NCBI RefSeq assembly: GCF_023074835.1
Contig: NZ_JALLGW010000001.1
Span: 1,736,001 to 1,800,000 of the forward strand
DNA length: 64,000 nucleotides
Source: Halomarina salina
Lineage (GTDB): Archaea; Halobacteriota; Halobacteria; Halobacteriales; Haloarculaceae
Reading direction: 5' to 3'
The notes under the pieces are model-generated. The model searched no databases, was not told where the DNA came from, and was given only the letters and a program-made list of their open reading frames with translations. This document shows, piece by piece, positions 17,669-26,191 of this stretch (position 1 is the first letter of the stretch; each line of letters begins with the position of its first letter). A program made the position numbers and the translations under genes.

Positions 17669-18847
17669 TCAGAACAGCGGTTCCAGCTCGTCCTGGCCGT
17701 CGTTGACGAGGTTGTCGAGGTTCTCGGTGCTCTCGTCGCGAATCTCGTCGATGTTGTCCTGCGCCTCGATGGCGACCTGCTGGAGTTCCTTGATGCGCGG
17801 GACGTTCGTCACGCCCGACAGCAGGACGACGCTGGCGACGAAGTCGCCGCTCCCGAGCGGGTAGTCACCGCCCCGGACCTCCATGCTCCCGGTCTGCTCC
17901 TCGAGCCACTTCCGCCCGCGCTCTATGCCCTTCCGGTTGAGGTACTTCGAGGGACCGGCCATGACGAGCAGTGCGCGCTCGACGCCGTCGACCTCACACG
18001 GGAGGGTCAGGCGACCGAGTGCCGCCTTTCGGACGAGCGACGTGACGCGGTTGGTCGTCTGGGCTGCGTCGAGGTCGTCGCCGTTGCCACCGTTGCCGCG
18101 GAACCGCGAGAGGAGTCCGGTGTCCTCGCGTTCGATGGTCTCGCTGGCGTAGCCGACCGTCGAGACGCCGCCGCCCGCCAGCGTGTTGATGATCTCGCTG
18201 GAGTCGACGACGCTCTCTGCGACCTCGCCGCCGTGTTCGACCTCGCCCGCACCGAACAGGAGGCCGAACCGCTCGACGATCTCCTCGTTGATGGCGTCGT
18301 AGCCGCCCTGCATCGACTCGCCCGCGTTGCGCCAGTTGTCGTTGTCGAAGACGAGCAGGTTGTCCGTCTCGCGGACGAACGTCTGGAACGAGCGCGCGGC
18401 GTTCAGGGTGTAGATGCCGCCTTCGTCGCTGCTCGGCAGGATGCCCAGCGCGTACACCGGTTCGGTGTAGATGCGCTTGAGGTGGCGGGCGACGACCGGA
18501 CCGCCGCCGGACCCGGAGCCACCGCCCATCCCGCTGATGATGAGGAACGCGTCGACCTCGTGGGCCGGGACGTCGTCCATCGCGCTCATCACCTCGTCGA
18601 TGTCCTCCTCGGCGACCTCCGCGCCGAGTTCGTTGTCGGCACCGACGCCGTGTCCTTTCACCCGTGACTGCCCGACGAGGACGCGGTTCTCCTCGGGGAC
18701 GTGCTCGAGTCCCATGAGGTCGGCCTTCGCGGTGTTCACCGCGAGCGCCGCCCGGACGATGTTCGAGCCGTTCCGCTGGTCGTACTCGAGGAACTTGTCG
18801 AGTACCTTCCCACCGGCCTGCCCGTACCCTATCATTGCCAGCTTCAT
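17669..18847 (-). CDS. cetZ: CetZ-family tubulin-like GTPase
   Basis: A 392-residue haloarchaeal CetZ (formerly FtsZ3-type) cytoskeletal GTPase. The N-terminus MKLAMIGYGQAGGK and VNTAKADLMGLEHVP are CetZ hallmarks. The tubulin signature loop reads GMGGGSGSGGGP, with Ser replacing the usual Thr of GGGTGSG. The T7 catalytic loop region VVDSSEIINTL retains an acidic residue. CetZ1 of Haloferax controls rod formation and swimming rather than division. The CetZ-specific C-terminal extension is short. A GTTATAC element at 18,871-18,877 lies 27 nt before the ATG, consistent with a leaderless transcript. Confidence 0.94.
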   Translation of the reverse strand: MKLAMIGYGQAGGKVLDKFLEYDQRNGSNIVRAALAVNTAKADLMGLEHVPEENRVLVGQSRVKGHGVGADNELGAEVAEEDIDEVMSAMDDVPAHEVDAFLIISGMGGGSGSGGGPVVARHLKRIYTEPVYALGILPSSDEGGIYTLNAARSFQTFVRETDNLLVFDNDNWRNAGESMQGGYDAINEEIVERFGLLFGAGEVEHGGEVAESVVDSSEIINTLAGGGVSTVGYASETIEREDTGLLSRFRGNGGNGDDLDAAQTTNRVTSLVRKAALGRLTLPCEVDGVERALLVMAGPSKYLNRKGIERGRKWLEEQTGSMEVRGGDYPLGSGDFVASVVLLSGVTNVPRIKELQQVAIEAQDNIDEIRDESTENLDNLVNDGQDELEPLF

Positions 18848-19020
18848 CTTGACGGAGAAAACGGGAGTTCGGGTATAACTCTTGTTACTAGAATAGTAGC
18901 GTATATCGACCTGTTTTCGAGCTGTCCCGAGCGCACTCCCGCGGTTCGGGTCGCCTCTAGGCCCCGATTAACGGTCGTATAGAGACGAACGCGCCGGGGA
19001 TAGCACGCCCTGTCTGGCGA

Positions 19021-19935
19021 TCACTGTTCCACCGGGGTCGGTTCCTCGTCCGGACTCAGACCGAGGTACTCCCCCAGCGTCTTCAGGTCGCGTTCGTCGT
19101 AGCCGAAGGCGTCGACGTCGTTGTGGGCGACCGTGTTGTCCATGCGGAGCGACCGGGCCTGGTCCCGACCCATCGGTCCGCCGATGGCCCCGAGCATCCC
19201 CAGCCCGATGTCCGCCAGCACCATCGGCATGGGAATCGCCGTGAACGAGTGACCGTCGGCGCGGTGGGCCATCTTCGCAACGTCCTCCAGCGTCAGCACC
19301 TCCGGGCCACCGATCTCGTAGGTGTTCCCGAGATACTCGTCGTCGTCGAGACAGTCGGCGAGCATCGGGATGAAGTCGCCGAGCCAGATTGGCTGGAACC
19401 TCGTGTCCCCGCCACCGGGTAGCGGTGCGGCCGGTCGCACCGCGAGTTTCTTCGTGAACGAGACGAACTCGCCGCCCTCGCCGAAGATGACCGACGGACG
19501 CACGATGACGTAGTCCAGCCCGGACTCCTCGACGACACGCTCGGCCTGCCCCTTCGACGCGATGTAGGCGGTGTCGCCGTCGGGGTCGGCTCCTAGCGCG
19601 CTCTGCTGGACGAGCGTCGGGACGCCGTGCTCCGTCGCCGCCTCGACGACGTTCTCGGTGCCGCCGAGGTGGACCTCGAAGTGCTTCTCGTACCCGCCCG
19701 AGGGCCGGAACAGCGGCGAGAGCGCGACGAGGTTGACGACGACGTCCTGCCCCTCGAACGCCCCCTCGATGGAGTCGTAGGCCGTGACGTCGCCCATCAC
19801 CGTCTCGACGCCCGCCGGGAGGTCGTCGTCGTCCGGCGAGCGCGAGAGCGCCGTGACGTCGTGGCCGCGCTCGTTCAACGCTCGGCAGAGTGCGGTGCCG
19901 ACGAATCCAGTTCCGCCGACTACGAGAACACGCAT
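19021..19935 (-). CDS. NAD(P)-binding NDUFA9-like SDR protein
   Basis: A 304-residue atypical short-chain dehydrogenase. MRVLVVGGTGFVGTALCR is the Rossmann glycine motif, and YIASKGQAERVVEESG and VRPSVIFGEGG are typical of the complex I NDUFA9-like/epimerase group. Members bind NAD(P)H and act as chaperones, in quinone metabolism, or as sugar/lipid-modifying enzymes; the catalytic Tyr-Lys pair is only partly recognisable (YIASK). Function remains open. It probably forms a unit with the small membrane protein gene that ends 30 nt upstream. Confidence 0.84.
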   Translation of the reverse strand: MRVLVVGGTGFVGTALCRALNERGHDVTALSRSPDDDDLPAGVETVMGDVTAYDSIEGAFEGQDVVVNLVALSPLFRPSGGYEKHFEVHLGGTENVVEAATEHGVPTLVQQSALGADPDGDTAYIASKGQAERVVEESGLDYVIVRPSVIFGEGGEFVSFTKKLAVRPAAPLPGGGDTRFQPIWLGDFIPMLADCLDDDEYLGNTYEIGGPEVLTLEDVAKMAHRADGHSFTAIPMPMVLADIGLGMLGAIGGPMGRDQARSLRMDNTVAHNDVDAFGYDERDLKTLGEYLGLSPDEEPTPVEQ

Positions 19936-19965
19936 ACGTGAAAGAGGGACGGAACCGACGTAAAA

Positions 19966-20172
19966 CTACGCGCGGCGGCCATTCGGGCCGTCGAATCGGG
20001 GTAAGACGAGTCCGGCGGCGAGCAGGGTCATTCCGACGACGGCGGTGAACACTCCCGCGAGCATCGCGACGACGTCCAGGTCGGGCACGAGGAAGCCGTA
20101 TCCGAAGATGACGACGCCGGCGACGAGGGCGACGGCACCGACGATCTGCAGCAGTCGTTCGAGCGATGGCAT
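19966..20172 (-). CDS. Small two-helix membrane protein
   Basis: A 68-residue protein with two transmembrane helices (residues 7-27 and 34-57) and a basic C-terminus ending GPNGRRA. No family recognised. It lies 30 nt upstream of the NDUFA9-like gene on the same strand, so the two are probably cotranscribed. It is divergent from thymidylate kinase. Confidence 0.6.
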   Translation of the reverse strand: MPSLERLLQIVGAVALVAGVVIFGYGFLVPDLDVVAMLAGVFTAVVGMTLLAAGLVLPRFDGPNGRRA

Positions 20173-20296
20173 ATCTCGATTGGGGGAGTGAGACCGGTAA
20201 ACCGGTTTCGGCCTCCCGTCCCTCGGTCGACAGGTGACGGCCTCTTCGGGTCGGGCGAATCACCGTACTTACGTCCGCCGCCGGGAAACGCCTCTC

Positions 20297-20884
20297 ATGC
20301 TCATCACGTTGGAGGGCATCGACGGCTCCGGCAAGACCACCGCCTGGGAGGCGCTGCAGGACGTCTACCCCGATGCGGTGTTCACCCACGAGCCGACGGA
20401 CTCGTGGTACGGCGAGGCCGTCCGTCGCTCCCTCGAAGACGACGACGCCGACTCCATCGCCGAACTGTTCCTCTACACTGCGGACCACGCCGACCACCTC
20501 TCGCGGGTCGTCGAACCCGCACTCGACGACGGCGAACTCGTCATCTCCGACCGCTACTCGGACTCCCGATACGCCTACCAGGGTGCGAGCCTCGCGGGCG
20601 AACTGAAGCGACCGATGGAGTACGTCCGCGGCGTCCACCAGCCGTTCACTCGCCCGCCGGACGCGACGATATACTTCGACGTGGACCCGCAGGTCGGCGC
20701 GGAGCGGGCGGGCGCGACGGACAAGTTCGAGGCGGCGGGCTACCTCGCGGCGGTCCAGGAGAACTACGAGACGCTCATCTCCTACCAGCCCGAACGGTTC
20801 GTCCGCGTCGACGCCCAACAGTCGCCCGAGGAGGTCCTCGACGCGGTGGAGACGGCGCTCGAACGCATCCGCTCGAACGCGTAG
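20297..20884 (+). CDS. tmk: Thymidylate kinase
   Basis: A 195-residue dTMP kinase. [15 protein letters not shown] contains the P-loop Gx[21 protein letters not shown] is the DRYxxSxxAYQ motif that binds dTMP, and [20 protein letters not shown] is the conserved xLDVxPExxxxR region. It phosphorylates dTMP to dTDP for DNA synthesis. The family's length is about 200-210, so it is complete. The Met before LITLEG is the only sensible start. Confidence 0.95.
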   Translation: MLITLEGIDGSGKTTAWEALQDVYPDAVFTHEPTDSWYGEAVRRSLEDDDADSIAELFLYTADHADHLSRVVEPALDDGELVISDRYSDSRYAYQGASLAGELKRPMEYVRGVHQPFTRPPDATIYFDVDPQVGAERAGATDKFEAAGYLAAVQENYETLISYQPERFVRVDAQQSPEEVLDAVETALERIRSNA

Positions 20885-20905
20885 GCCCGTCTCGAAAGAC
20901 CGAAC

Positions 20906-21250
20906 TCAGCGCCGCGGCGAGTTCTCCCGCCGTTCGCTCCCGTACTCGCGGGGCAGGTCCACGTCGTCGGGGCTGGGCATCCAGAGGTAGTCGAACGCGA
21001 TGCCGAACGTGAGCGGGAGGACGAACGCGATGCCGACGACGGCTGCGCGACTCCCGAGGTCGAACGGGACGATGGCCCCGAGCAGCAGGACCGGGACGAC
21101 CATGGCGACCGGCGTGATGAATAGCGTGAACACGACCGGTCCCCAGCGCGTGTCGAGACGGACGCGGAAGAAGCGCGTCAGGAGGGCGGCGATGGCGGTG
21201 TTGACCCCGACGATGAGGAGCAGGCCGACGACGCCGATGAGCGAGACCAT
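20906..21250 (-). CDS. Conserved haloarchaeal membrane protein
   Basis: A 114-residue protein with three predicted transmembrane helices (about residues 3-24, 38-62 and 66-90) and a hydrophilic C-terminal tail with basic and acidic residues (RREYGSERRENSPRR region). It has no catalytic motif and I do not recognise the family by name. It is convergent with tmk and divergent from the E1-alpha gene. Confidence 0.65.
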   Translation of the reverse strand: MVSLIGVVGLLLIVGVNTAIAALLTRFFRVRLDTRWGPVVFTLFITPVAMVVPVLLLGAIVPFDLGSRAAVVGIAFVLPLTFGIAFDYLWMPSPDDVDLPREYGSERRENSPRR

Positions 21251-21374
21251 GGGAGAGCTACGAGCGGCGGCCACTTCGACGTAACGGGTCGCGTACAGGA
21301 GCGGAACCGGTCGTCGCGTCCGCCGTGGCAGCCGACACCGCAACCGCTTTCGTATCGACACGTCACGTCGCCGT

Positions 21375-22391
21375 ATGCACCGGGTCATCGGCGACCGCCC
21401 GTTCCCCGAGACGGGCTTCGAGGAGTCGGAGGCGCACGCGCTGCTTCGGGACATGGTCCGCGCCCGACGGTTCGACGAACGAGCGCTGTCGCTCCAGCGG
21501 CGTGGCTGGATGTCGGGGTATCCGCCGTTCCGCGGGCAGGAGGCGTCGCAGGTCGGGGCCGCACACGCCATGCGCGACGACGACTGGCTGGTGCCGACGT
21601 ACCGCTCGAACGCGATGCAGATAGCGCACGGCGTCCCGATGTGGGACCTCCTCGCGTTCAGGCGCGGCCACGCCGAGTACTCCTCGGGGCACGACCTGAA
21701 CGTCCTCCCGCAGGCCGTCCCCATCGGGTCGCAGATACCCCACGCGGCGGGCCTCGGGATGGCGACCAACTACCGCGAGGAGGAGTCGGCGGTCCTCTGC
21801 TACCTCGGCGACGGGGCGACCTCCGAGGGCGACTTCCACGAGGGCCTCAACTTCGCGGGCGTGTTCGACGCGCCGGTCGTCTTCCTCTGCGAGAACAACC
21901 ACTGGGCCATCTCGACGCCGCGAACGAGACAGACCGCGAGCGACTCCATCGCGGTGAAGGCCCAGGCGTACGGTATCGAAGGGGTGCAGGTCGACGGGAT
22001 GGACCCGCTCGCGGTCCGGAAGGTCGTCTCGGCGGCGTTGGACGTCGCCCGCGACGGGACGCCCGTCCTCGTCGAGAGCCTCACCTACCGGCAGGGGCCA
22101 CACACGACGAGCGACGACCCCTCGAAGTACCGGGACGACGACGTCGACCTGCCCGAGTGGCGGACCGGCGACCCCATCGACCGCTACGTCGACTACCTCC
22201 AGCAGACCGACCTCGTCACCGACGAGGAGGTCGAGGACCTCCGCGAGGAGGCGAACGACGAGGTCGGGGACGCCGTCGAGCGCGTCGAGGAGACCGAGAC
22301 CGACGACCTGGACGACGTGTTCGACCACGTCTACGAGGAGCTGCCGCCGCGACTCCGCGAACAGCGCGAGTACGTCCGCTCGCGGAACTGA
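21375..22391 (+). CDS. Thiamine-pyrophosphate-dependent dehydrogenase E1 alpha subunit
   Basis: A 338-residue alpha subunit of a pyruvate or branched-chain 2-oxo acid dehydrogenase. The TPP motif GDGATSEGDFHEGLNFA followed by the CENNHWAIST Asn is intact, and PPFRGQEASQVG and VPTYRS are family markers. The alpha subunit normally pairs with an E1 beta gene immediately downstream, plus E2 and E3; none is present here, since the next gene is on the opposite strand. It may work with subunits encoded elsewhere. The C-terminal 60 residues are highly acidic. The ATG follows TTTCG at -30. Confidence 0.88.
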   Translation: MHRVIGDRPFPETGFEESEAHALLRDMVRARRFDERALSLQRRGWMSGYPPFRGQEASQVGAAHAMRDDDWLVPTYRSNAMQIAHGVPMWDLLAFRRGHAEYSSGHDLNVLPQAVPIGSQIPHAAGLGMATNYREEESAVLCYLGDGATSEGDFHEGLNFAGVFDAPVVFLCENNHWAISTPRTRQTASDSIAVKAQAYGIEGVQVDGMDPLAVRKVVSAALDVARDGTPVLVESLTYRQGPHTTSDDPSKYRDDDVDLPEWRTGDPIDRYVDYLQQTDLVTDEEVEDLREEANDEVGDAVERVEETETDDLDDVFDHVYEELPPRLREQREYVRSRN

Positions 22392-22424
22392 CCGACCCGC
22401 TCTCGGTCCGACGCCGCCGTCGTT

Positions 22425-22742
22425 TCACACCGAGTCGTCCGGCGCGTGCGTCTCGCGGAGTCGTTCGACCTCCGTCGCGTAGCGCTCGCGCGTCTCCTCG
22501 TCCGAGACGGTCCCGAGGTTGCTCGGGGAGACGTCGAGGGCGGCCGTCGTCTCGCGGCCCGGGCCGCTGAAACTCGTCAGCGCTCGTTCTTTCCGGAAGT
22601 CGCGCTCGCCGTCGGGCGTCGCGTACGTCAGGATGATGAGGTTCTGCTCGTCGTCCGAGTACGTCCGCTCGACCAGCCACACCCTGACCGCGTCGTCCGA
22701 CGCGTCGGCTCCTTCCACGTCGCTCGCTCCGGAGTGCTCCAT
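22425..22742 (-). CDS. Conserved hypothetical haloarchaeal protein
   Basis: A 105-residue soluble acidic protein containing VRVWLVERTYSDDEQNLIILTYATPDGERDFRKERALTSF in pieces, a mixed beta-sheet pattern with no recognised motif. The start Met at 22,742 is supported by GATATTTTGG (22,768-22,777), about 28 nt upstream. It is convergent with the E1-alpha gene and divergent from the TrkA-like gene; the function is unknown. Confidence 0.62.
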   Translation of the reverse strand: MEHSGASDVEGADASDDAVRVWLVERTYSDDEQNLIILTYATPDGERDFRKERALTSFSGPGRETTAALDVSPSNLGTVSDEETRERYATEVERLRETHAPDDSV

Positions 22743-22819
22743 ACCTGTCAGTCGGTGCCGCGAGGCCAAAATATCGCCGACGGGGATACAGTTATACAGC
22801 GGGGCCTGTATGAGAAATC

Positions 22820-23497
22820 ATGCGCTTTGTTATCGTGGGTGCTGGGCGTGTCGGGCGACGAACGGCACGCGTGTTGACCCAGGAGGGTCACGAGGTGACG
22901 GTCGTCGAACTCGACAGCGGTCGTGCGGAGCGCGCACCGTCCGAAGAGTTCGAGGTGGTCGAGGGCGACGGGTCGAGCGAGAGCGACCTCGAATCGGTGG
23001 GCATCGACGAGGCGGACGGCATCGCCGCGCTCTCGGGCGACGTGACGGTCAACCTCGTCGCGTGTATGATCGGGAAGGCGCGCGACTGCCGGACGGTCCT
23101 CCGGGTCGACAACGACTACCGCGAGTACATCCTCACGAAGTACGCCAGCGACGTGGACGAGGTCATCTACCCCGAGCGACTCGGTGCCATCGCCGCGAAG
23201 AACGCCCTCATGGGCGGGTCGGTCCGGGCCATCGCCGACGTCGCCCAGAACATCCAGCTGGTCGAACTCACCGTCACCGAGGAGTCGCCGATGCGCGGCT
23301 ACACGCTCTCGGAACTCGAACTCCCGGCGGACTCGAAGCTGCTCGGCTTCGGGAAGGAAGGAGGGTCGGTCAGCCTCCCGAACGACGACGAGTCGCTCGA
23401 ACTCGGAGACAGGGTCGTCGTCATCGCCGACTTCGACGCACTGTCGGACGTCAGACAGATAATCGTCGGCGAGTCGCCGCAGCGAGCGACGGCCTGA
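22820..23497 (+). CDS. TrkA-type potassium channel/transport regulatory protein
   Basis: A 225-residue cytoplasmic RCK/KTN protein. Residues 1-120 form a TrkA-N Rossmann domain, MRFVIVGAGRVGRRTARVL with the GxGxxG NAD-binding motif and VVELDSGR with the ribose-binding acidic residue. Residues 140-220 form a TrkA-C domain (LVELTVTEESPMRGYTLSEL; GDRVVVIAD). It would gate a K+ transporter in response to NAD(H) or nucleotides. No Trk/Ktr membrane subunit is adjacent. Haloarchaea need high intracellular K+, so several paralogs are normal. Confidence 0.92.
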   Translation: MRFVIVGAGRVGRRTARVLTQEGHEVTVVELDSGRAERAPSEEFEVVEGDGSSESDLESVGIDEADGIAALSGDVTVNLVACMIGKARDCRTVLRVDNDYREYILTKYASDVDEVIYPERLGAIAAKNALMGGSVRAIADVAQNIQLVELTVTEESPMRGYTLSELELPADSKLLGFGKEGGSVSLPNDDESLELGDRVVVIADFDALSDVRQIIVGESPQRATA

Positions 23498-23595
23498 ACT
23501 GACCGTCCGGCGACGCGCTCGTTCTCGGTTGCCACCGCTCTTCGACCGTTCTCCCGACGCCCCGAGTGACGACCGAATCGACGCCGACGCGCCGG

Positions 23596-24105
23596 TCAGA
23601 GCGGCATCGGTCCGCTGCCGCCCTCCTCGTCCTGTCGCGCCCGCGAGAGGAGGTTCGCGACGGGTGGTCGGTAGGTGAACCCGGGGACGACGCCCTCCAT
23701 GTACGTCCCCTCGACGTACTCGGCGAAGGCCTTCGTCACCTCGGGCGCGCGGTCGGCGTTGCCGAACGTGAACTCGAACGTGGCGACGGCGTCGGTCCCC
23801 CTCGTCTCGACGTCGATGGCCTCGACGTCGACGGACTCACGGACCGTCCCCGGCGCGTCCTCCAGTCGCAACTCGAACGTCTCGAGCCAGCCGTCTCGCA
23901 GGCTGGGGCCGACGTCCTCCTCGACGGCCGCGTCGAGCGTCGGCACCCGGACCGTGAGCGAGTAGCGGAGCGCCCACCCGTCGGTCTCGCTGGCGGTGAC
24001 CCGCCCACCGAACGCCGTCGTCTCCAGTTCGTACCCCTCCTCGCCCGCGTCGAACGCGTCGTGTGCGTCGAACGCACGCCGTGCCTTCTCCGGAAGGTCG
24101 CTCAT
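23596..24105 (-). CDS. DUF5813 family protein
   Basis: A 169-residue acidic soluble protein, matching the haloarchaea-restricted DUF5813 family by its pattern: KARRAFDAHDAFDAGEEGYELETTAFGG at the N-terminus and a C-terminal VVPGFTYRPPVANLLSRARQ. No enzymatic motif is known. The start at 24,105 is chosen because the preceding residues are poorly conserved in character and a CTTTTCC element lies about 27 nt upstream. Confidence 0.72.
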   Translation of the reverse strand: MSDLPEKARRAFDAHDAFDAGEEGYELETTAFGGRVTASETDGWALRYSLTVRVPTLDAAVEEDVGPSLRDGWLETFELRLEDAPGTVRESVDVEAIDVETRGTDAVATFEFTFGNADRAPEVTKAFAEYVEGTYMEGVVPGFTYRPPVANLLSRARQDEEGGSGPMPL

Positions 24106-24207
24106 TACACCTCTGTAGGCCGCTGCGACGGAAAAGGACACCGCGATGCACCGCTCGCTGACTGTGAAAGGACCAGACTGTTACTGCTCGGCCGCGTCCC
24201 CGACCAC

Positions 24208-24315
24208 ATGGCATCTCGCGTCAAACGGCTGTTCAAGCTGCTGTACAACGTCACGAGCATCATCACGGTGCTTCGACTGCTCCGCAAGGGGTTCAAGAAG
24301 ATCCGCGGAAAGTAG
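24208..24315 (+). CDS. Possible 35-residue basic amphipathic protein
   Basis: A short frame encoding a 35-residue product with 11 Lys/Arg, no acidic residues, and a hydrophobic centre (LLYNVTSIITVLRLL). The start ATG is followed by SRVKRLFK, and the end is KGFKKIRGK. This is the opposite of the acidic proteome around it, yet its codons keep haloarchaeal third-position GC. It is too short for family assignment. It could be a membrane-bound small protein. A GC-rich hairpin (CCCCCGTTCGGGG) follows the stop by a few nt and could be its terminator. Confidence 0.45.
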   Translation: MASRVKRLFKLLYNVTSIITVLRLLRKGFKKIRGK

Positions 24316-24556
24316 CGCCCCCGTTCGGGGACGCCGTTCGGTACTGTAGGGAGAGAACTTTTCAGCCCGGCGACCGTTGGTTTCAACTGTACTTCGCGGT
24401 CGGCACCCGCTCGCGGACCGGACGGCGACTCGCCGCCCAACGGGCCCCACTCGACGGCGTGACCGGTCTCTCGCCCGAGTCGACGGACGGTTCGACATCG
24501 ACGCCAACGACGACGGAACGACCGACGGGAGCCGTGCCGCGGGTCGGAGTTCGACT

Positions 24557-24814
24557 ATGCCCTGGCAAGACCTCGTGTTCGCGGTCGGATCGATGGTCGG
24601 AATCATCGCCCTCCTCCCCACGCTCCGGGACCAGACCGCCCTGGTCCCGCGACGGACCTCCCTGACGTCGTTCGCCATCGGCGGCATCTACACCGCGGCG
24701 TTCGTCAGCCTCGGGATGTGGCTGTCGGCGCTCGGGTCGGTGCTCACGGCGACCATCTGGTTCGCCATCGCGTCCCTGCGGAGCGACGGCGGCGAGGCTG
24801 CGAACTCGGGGTGA
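24557..24814 (+). CDS. Small three-helix membrane protein
   Basis: An 85-residue protein with about three hydrophobic segments (residues 5-20, 37-56 and 58-74), and basic residues RR after the first helix. No family recognised. The upstream 240 nt (24,316-24,556) hold no other gene; a TTG at 24,377 would extend the frame by 60 Arg-rich residues after a TTTTC element, but that extension looks like out-of-frame translation of GC-rich DNA, so I prefer this ATG. Confidence 0.6.
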   Translation: MPWQDLVFAVGSMVGIIALLPTLRDQTALVPRRTSLTSFAIGGIYTAAFVSLGMWLSALGSVLTATIWFAIASLRSDGGEAANSG

Positions 24815-24854
24815 CGGCTGCTTCGTCTCGATTCGTTGGGAGTGGTCAGGAGCC

Positions 24855-24927
24855 GGTGGAGGGATTCGAACCTCGTCCGAGAACCTGCGCATCGCGCAGA
24901 ACCTCGGTCTGGTTCAATTCTCTCACC
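24855..24927. repeat. 73-nt tRNA-like interrupted palindrome
   Basis: An imperfect inverted repeat centred near 24,892. The outer arms (24,855-24,872 and 24,911-24,927) each resemble the T-arm and 3' acceptor end of a tRNA but point in opposite directions. The inner part is perfectly symmetric: CCGAG, AAC, CTGCGC, a 3-nt loop, GCGCAG, AAC, CTCGG. No complete tRNA can be folded because the D-arm and U8 are missing and the T-stem mispairs. It lies just downstream of the tRNA-Leu 3' end (minus strand), separated from it by a second hairpin at 24,931-24,967. It may be a tRNA-derived remnant or a structured RNA/terminator. Confidence 0.7.
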
Positions 24928-24965
24928 GTCCATCGCTGTCGCTCACTGTCGTTCGCGACGAGCGA

Positions 24966-25050
24966 TGCGGGAGGAGGGATTTGAACCCACGAACACCTAC
25001 GTGAGCGGATCTTAAGTCCGCCGCCTTTGGCCAGACTCGGCCACTCCCGC
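24966..25050 (-). tRNA. tRNA-Leu (anticodon UAA)
   Basis: An 85-nt type II tRNA. The acceptor arms GCGGGAG/CTCCCGC pair fully, the discriminator is A, and the D-loop, the CTTAAGA anticodon loop giving UAA, a long variable arm and the GTGGGTTCAAATCCC T-arm are all recognisable. There is no encoded CCA, as expected in archaea, and no intron in the anticodon loop. The palindromic DNA downstream could terminate or process its transcript. Confidence 0.95.
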
Positions 25051-25090
25051 CTACGCGACCCTGTGAGAGCGAGTGAAAAGGCCGTTGCGA

Positions 25091-25441
25091 TTACCAGTCG
25101 ACGCTGAGTGTCCCGTCACCCTGTGGGTCGGGGGCTATCTCCTCGCTGGTCCGCCGGTCGACGACGTGGATGACGCCGCGGTCCTTCTTCGCCGGACAGA
25201 CCTCGGCGGCACGGACGTTGTGGTCGAGTTCCGCCTCGTCGAAGAAGTACGTCTGCGGTCGTGCGATTCCCGTCGAGAGGTCCATCTCCCAGTTCGCCGA
25301 GACCTCGGCGCACTTCCCGGCGGCGATGCACTTGTTCGCCTCGAAGATGATCTTGTAGGGCTTCTCCTCGACCGGCGGGGCGTCGGCCTCCCCGATGGTG
25401 CTCGGGTCGATTGGGGCGTCGGCGTCCTCCTCGCGACTCAT
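25091..25441 (-). CDS. Ferredoxin (3Fe-4S/4Fe-4S type)
   Basis: A 116-residue ferredoxin. Near residue 40 the pattern FEANKCIAAGKCAEVSANWEMD begins, in which CIAAGKC provides two cluster cysteines; AAEVCPAKKDRGVIHVV provides the last Cys-Pro. The third position usual in CxxCxxC is replaced, pointing to a 3Fe-4S or modified 4Fe-4S single cluster similar to CYP-type ferredoxins. The N-terminal 30 residues are acidic and disordered. The start Met (SREEDADAP) is chosen because the preceding sequence is basic. It stands alone, convergent with nothing, so the electron partner is unknown. Confidence 0.8.
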   Translation of the reverse strand: MSREEDADAPIDPSTIGEADAPPVEEKPYKIIFEANKCIAAGKCAEVSANWEMDLSTGIARPQTYFFDEAELDHNVRAAEVCPAKKDRGVIHVVDRRTSEEIAPDPQGDGTLSVDW

Positions 25442-25621
25442 GCGAGAGGGTTGCTGACGAGGCGGTTTGTCGCTATCGATAGTGCTCCCGAGCGACTCCC
25501 TACTCCTGGGTTCGACCACGGGAATCGAGTTCGCCGGCGGCGGTGCCGACCGAAGAGCAAGACGGACCCGCTGGTGTTCGGACGTGCGCCGAAAGAAAGA
25601 AGAGCGCGCGATAGCGCCGGA

Positions 25622-26140
25622 CTACCGGCGAATCTGGACGGACTCGATGACGACGTCCTCGGTCGGCTTGTCGCTGCCGTCGGTGTTCACCGAGCCGATC
25701 TCGTGGACGACGTCCATCCCGTCGACGACCTCGCCGAAGACGGAGTGCTTGCCGTCGAGGTGCGGCGTGGCGTCGAGCGTGATGAAGAACTGCGAGCCGT
25801 TGGTGTTCGGTCCGGCGTTCGCCATCGAGAGCGTCCCCTCGCTGTCGTGGGTCAGGTCGTCGTGGAACTCGTCGTCGAACTGGTAGCCGGGGCCGCCGCG
25901 ACCGGTGCCGGTCGGGTCACCGCCCTGGATCATGAACCCCTCGATGACGCGGTGGAAGATGGTGCCCTCGTACAGCGAGTCGTTCCGCGTCTCGCCGCTC
26001 TCCGGGTCCTCCCACTCCTGTGCGCCCGTCGCGAGCTCCGTGAAGTTCTCGACCGTACGAGGCGCTCGGTCCTCGTACAGTTCGAGTTCGATGTCGCCCT
26101 TGCTGGTCTTCAGGATCGCGTGGGGGTTGTCGTCGGCCAT
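25622..26140 (-). CDS. Cyclophilin-type peptidyl-prolyl cis-trans isomerase
   Basis: A 172-residue cytoplasmic cyclophilin. The active-site motif [19 protein letters not shown], the substrate-binding GSQFFITL and [13 protein letters not shown] are intact. The cyclosporin-binding Trp is replaced by His in HLDGKH, as in many prokaryotic members. It accelerates proline isomerisation during folding. The GCTTTTTTG element at 26,161-26,169 lies about 25 nt before the ATG at 26,140, favouring this start over the Met four codons earlier. Confidence 0.94.
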   Translation of the reverse strand: MADDNPHAILKTSKGDIELELYEDRAPRTVENFTELATGAQEWEDPESGETRNDSLYEGTIFHRVIEGFMIQGGDPTGTGRGGPGYQFDDEFHDDLTHDSEGTLSMANAGPNTNGSQFFITLDATPHLDGKHSVFGEVVDGMDVVHEIGSVNTDGSDKPTEDVVIESVQIRR

Positions 26141-26191
26141 GGCCGAGGCCACGAATCGGGTGCAAAAAAGCGTGCCGATGGCGAGGACGGA

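Noticed and set aside
24855-24927. A second tRNA gene
   Set aside because: Only the T-arm and acceptor end resemble a tRNA; D-arm, U8 and a proper T-stem are missing and the inside is a symmetric hairpin.
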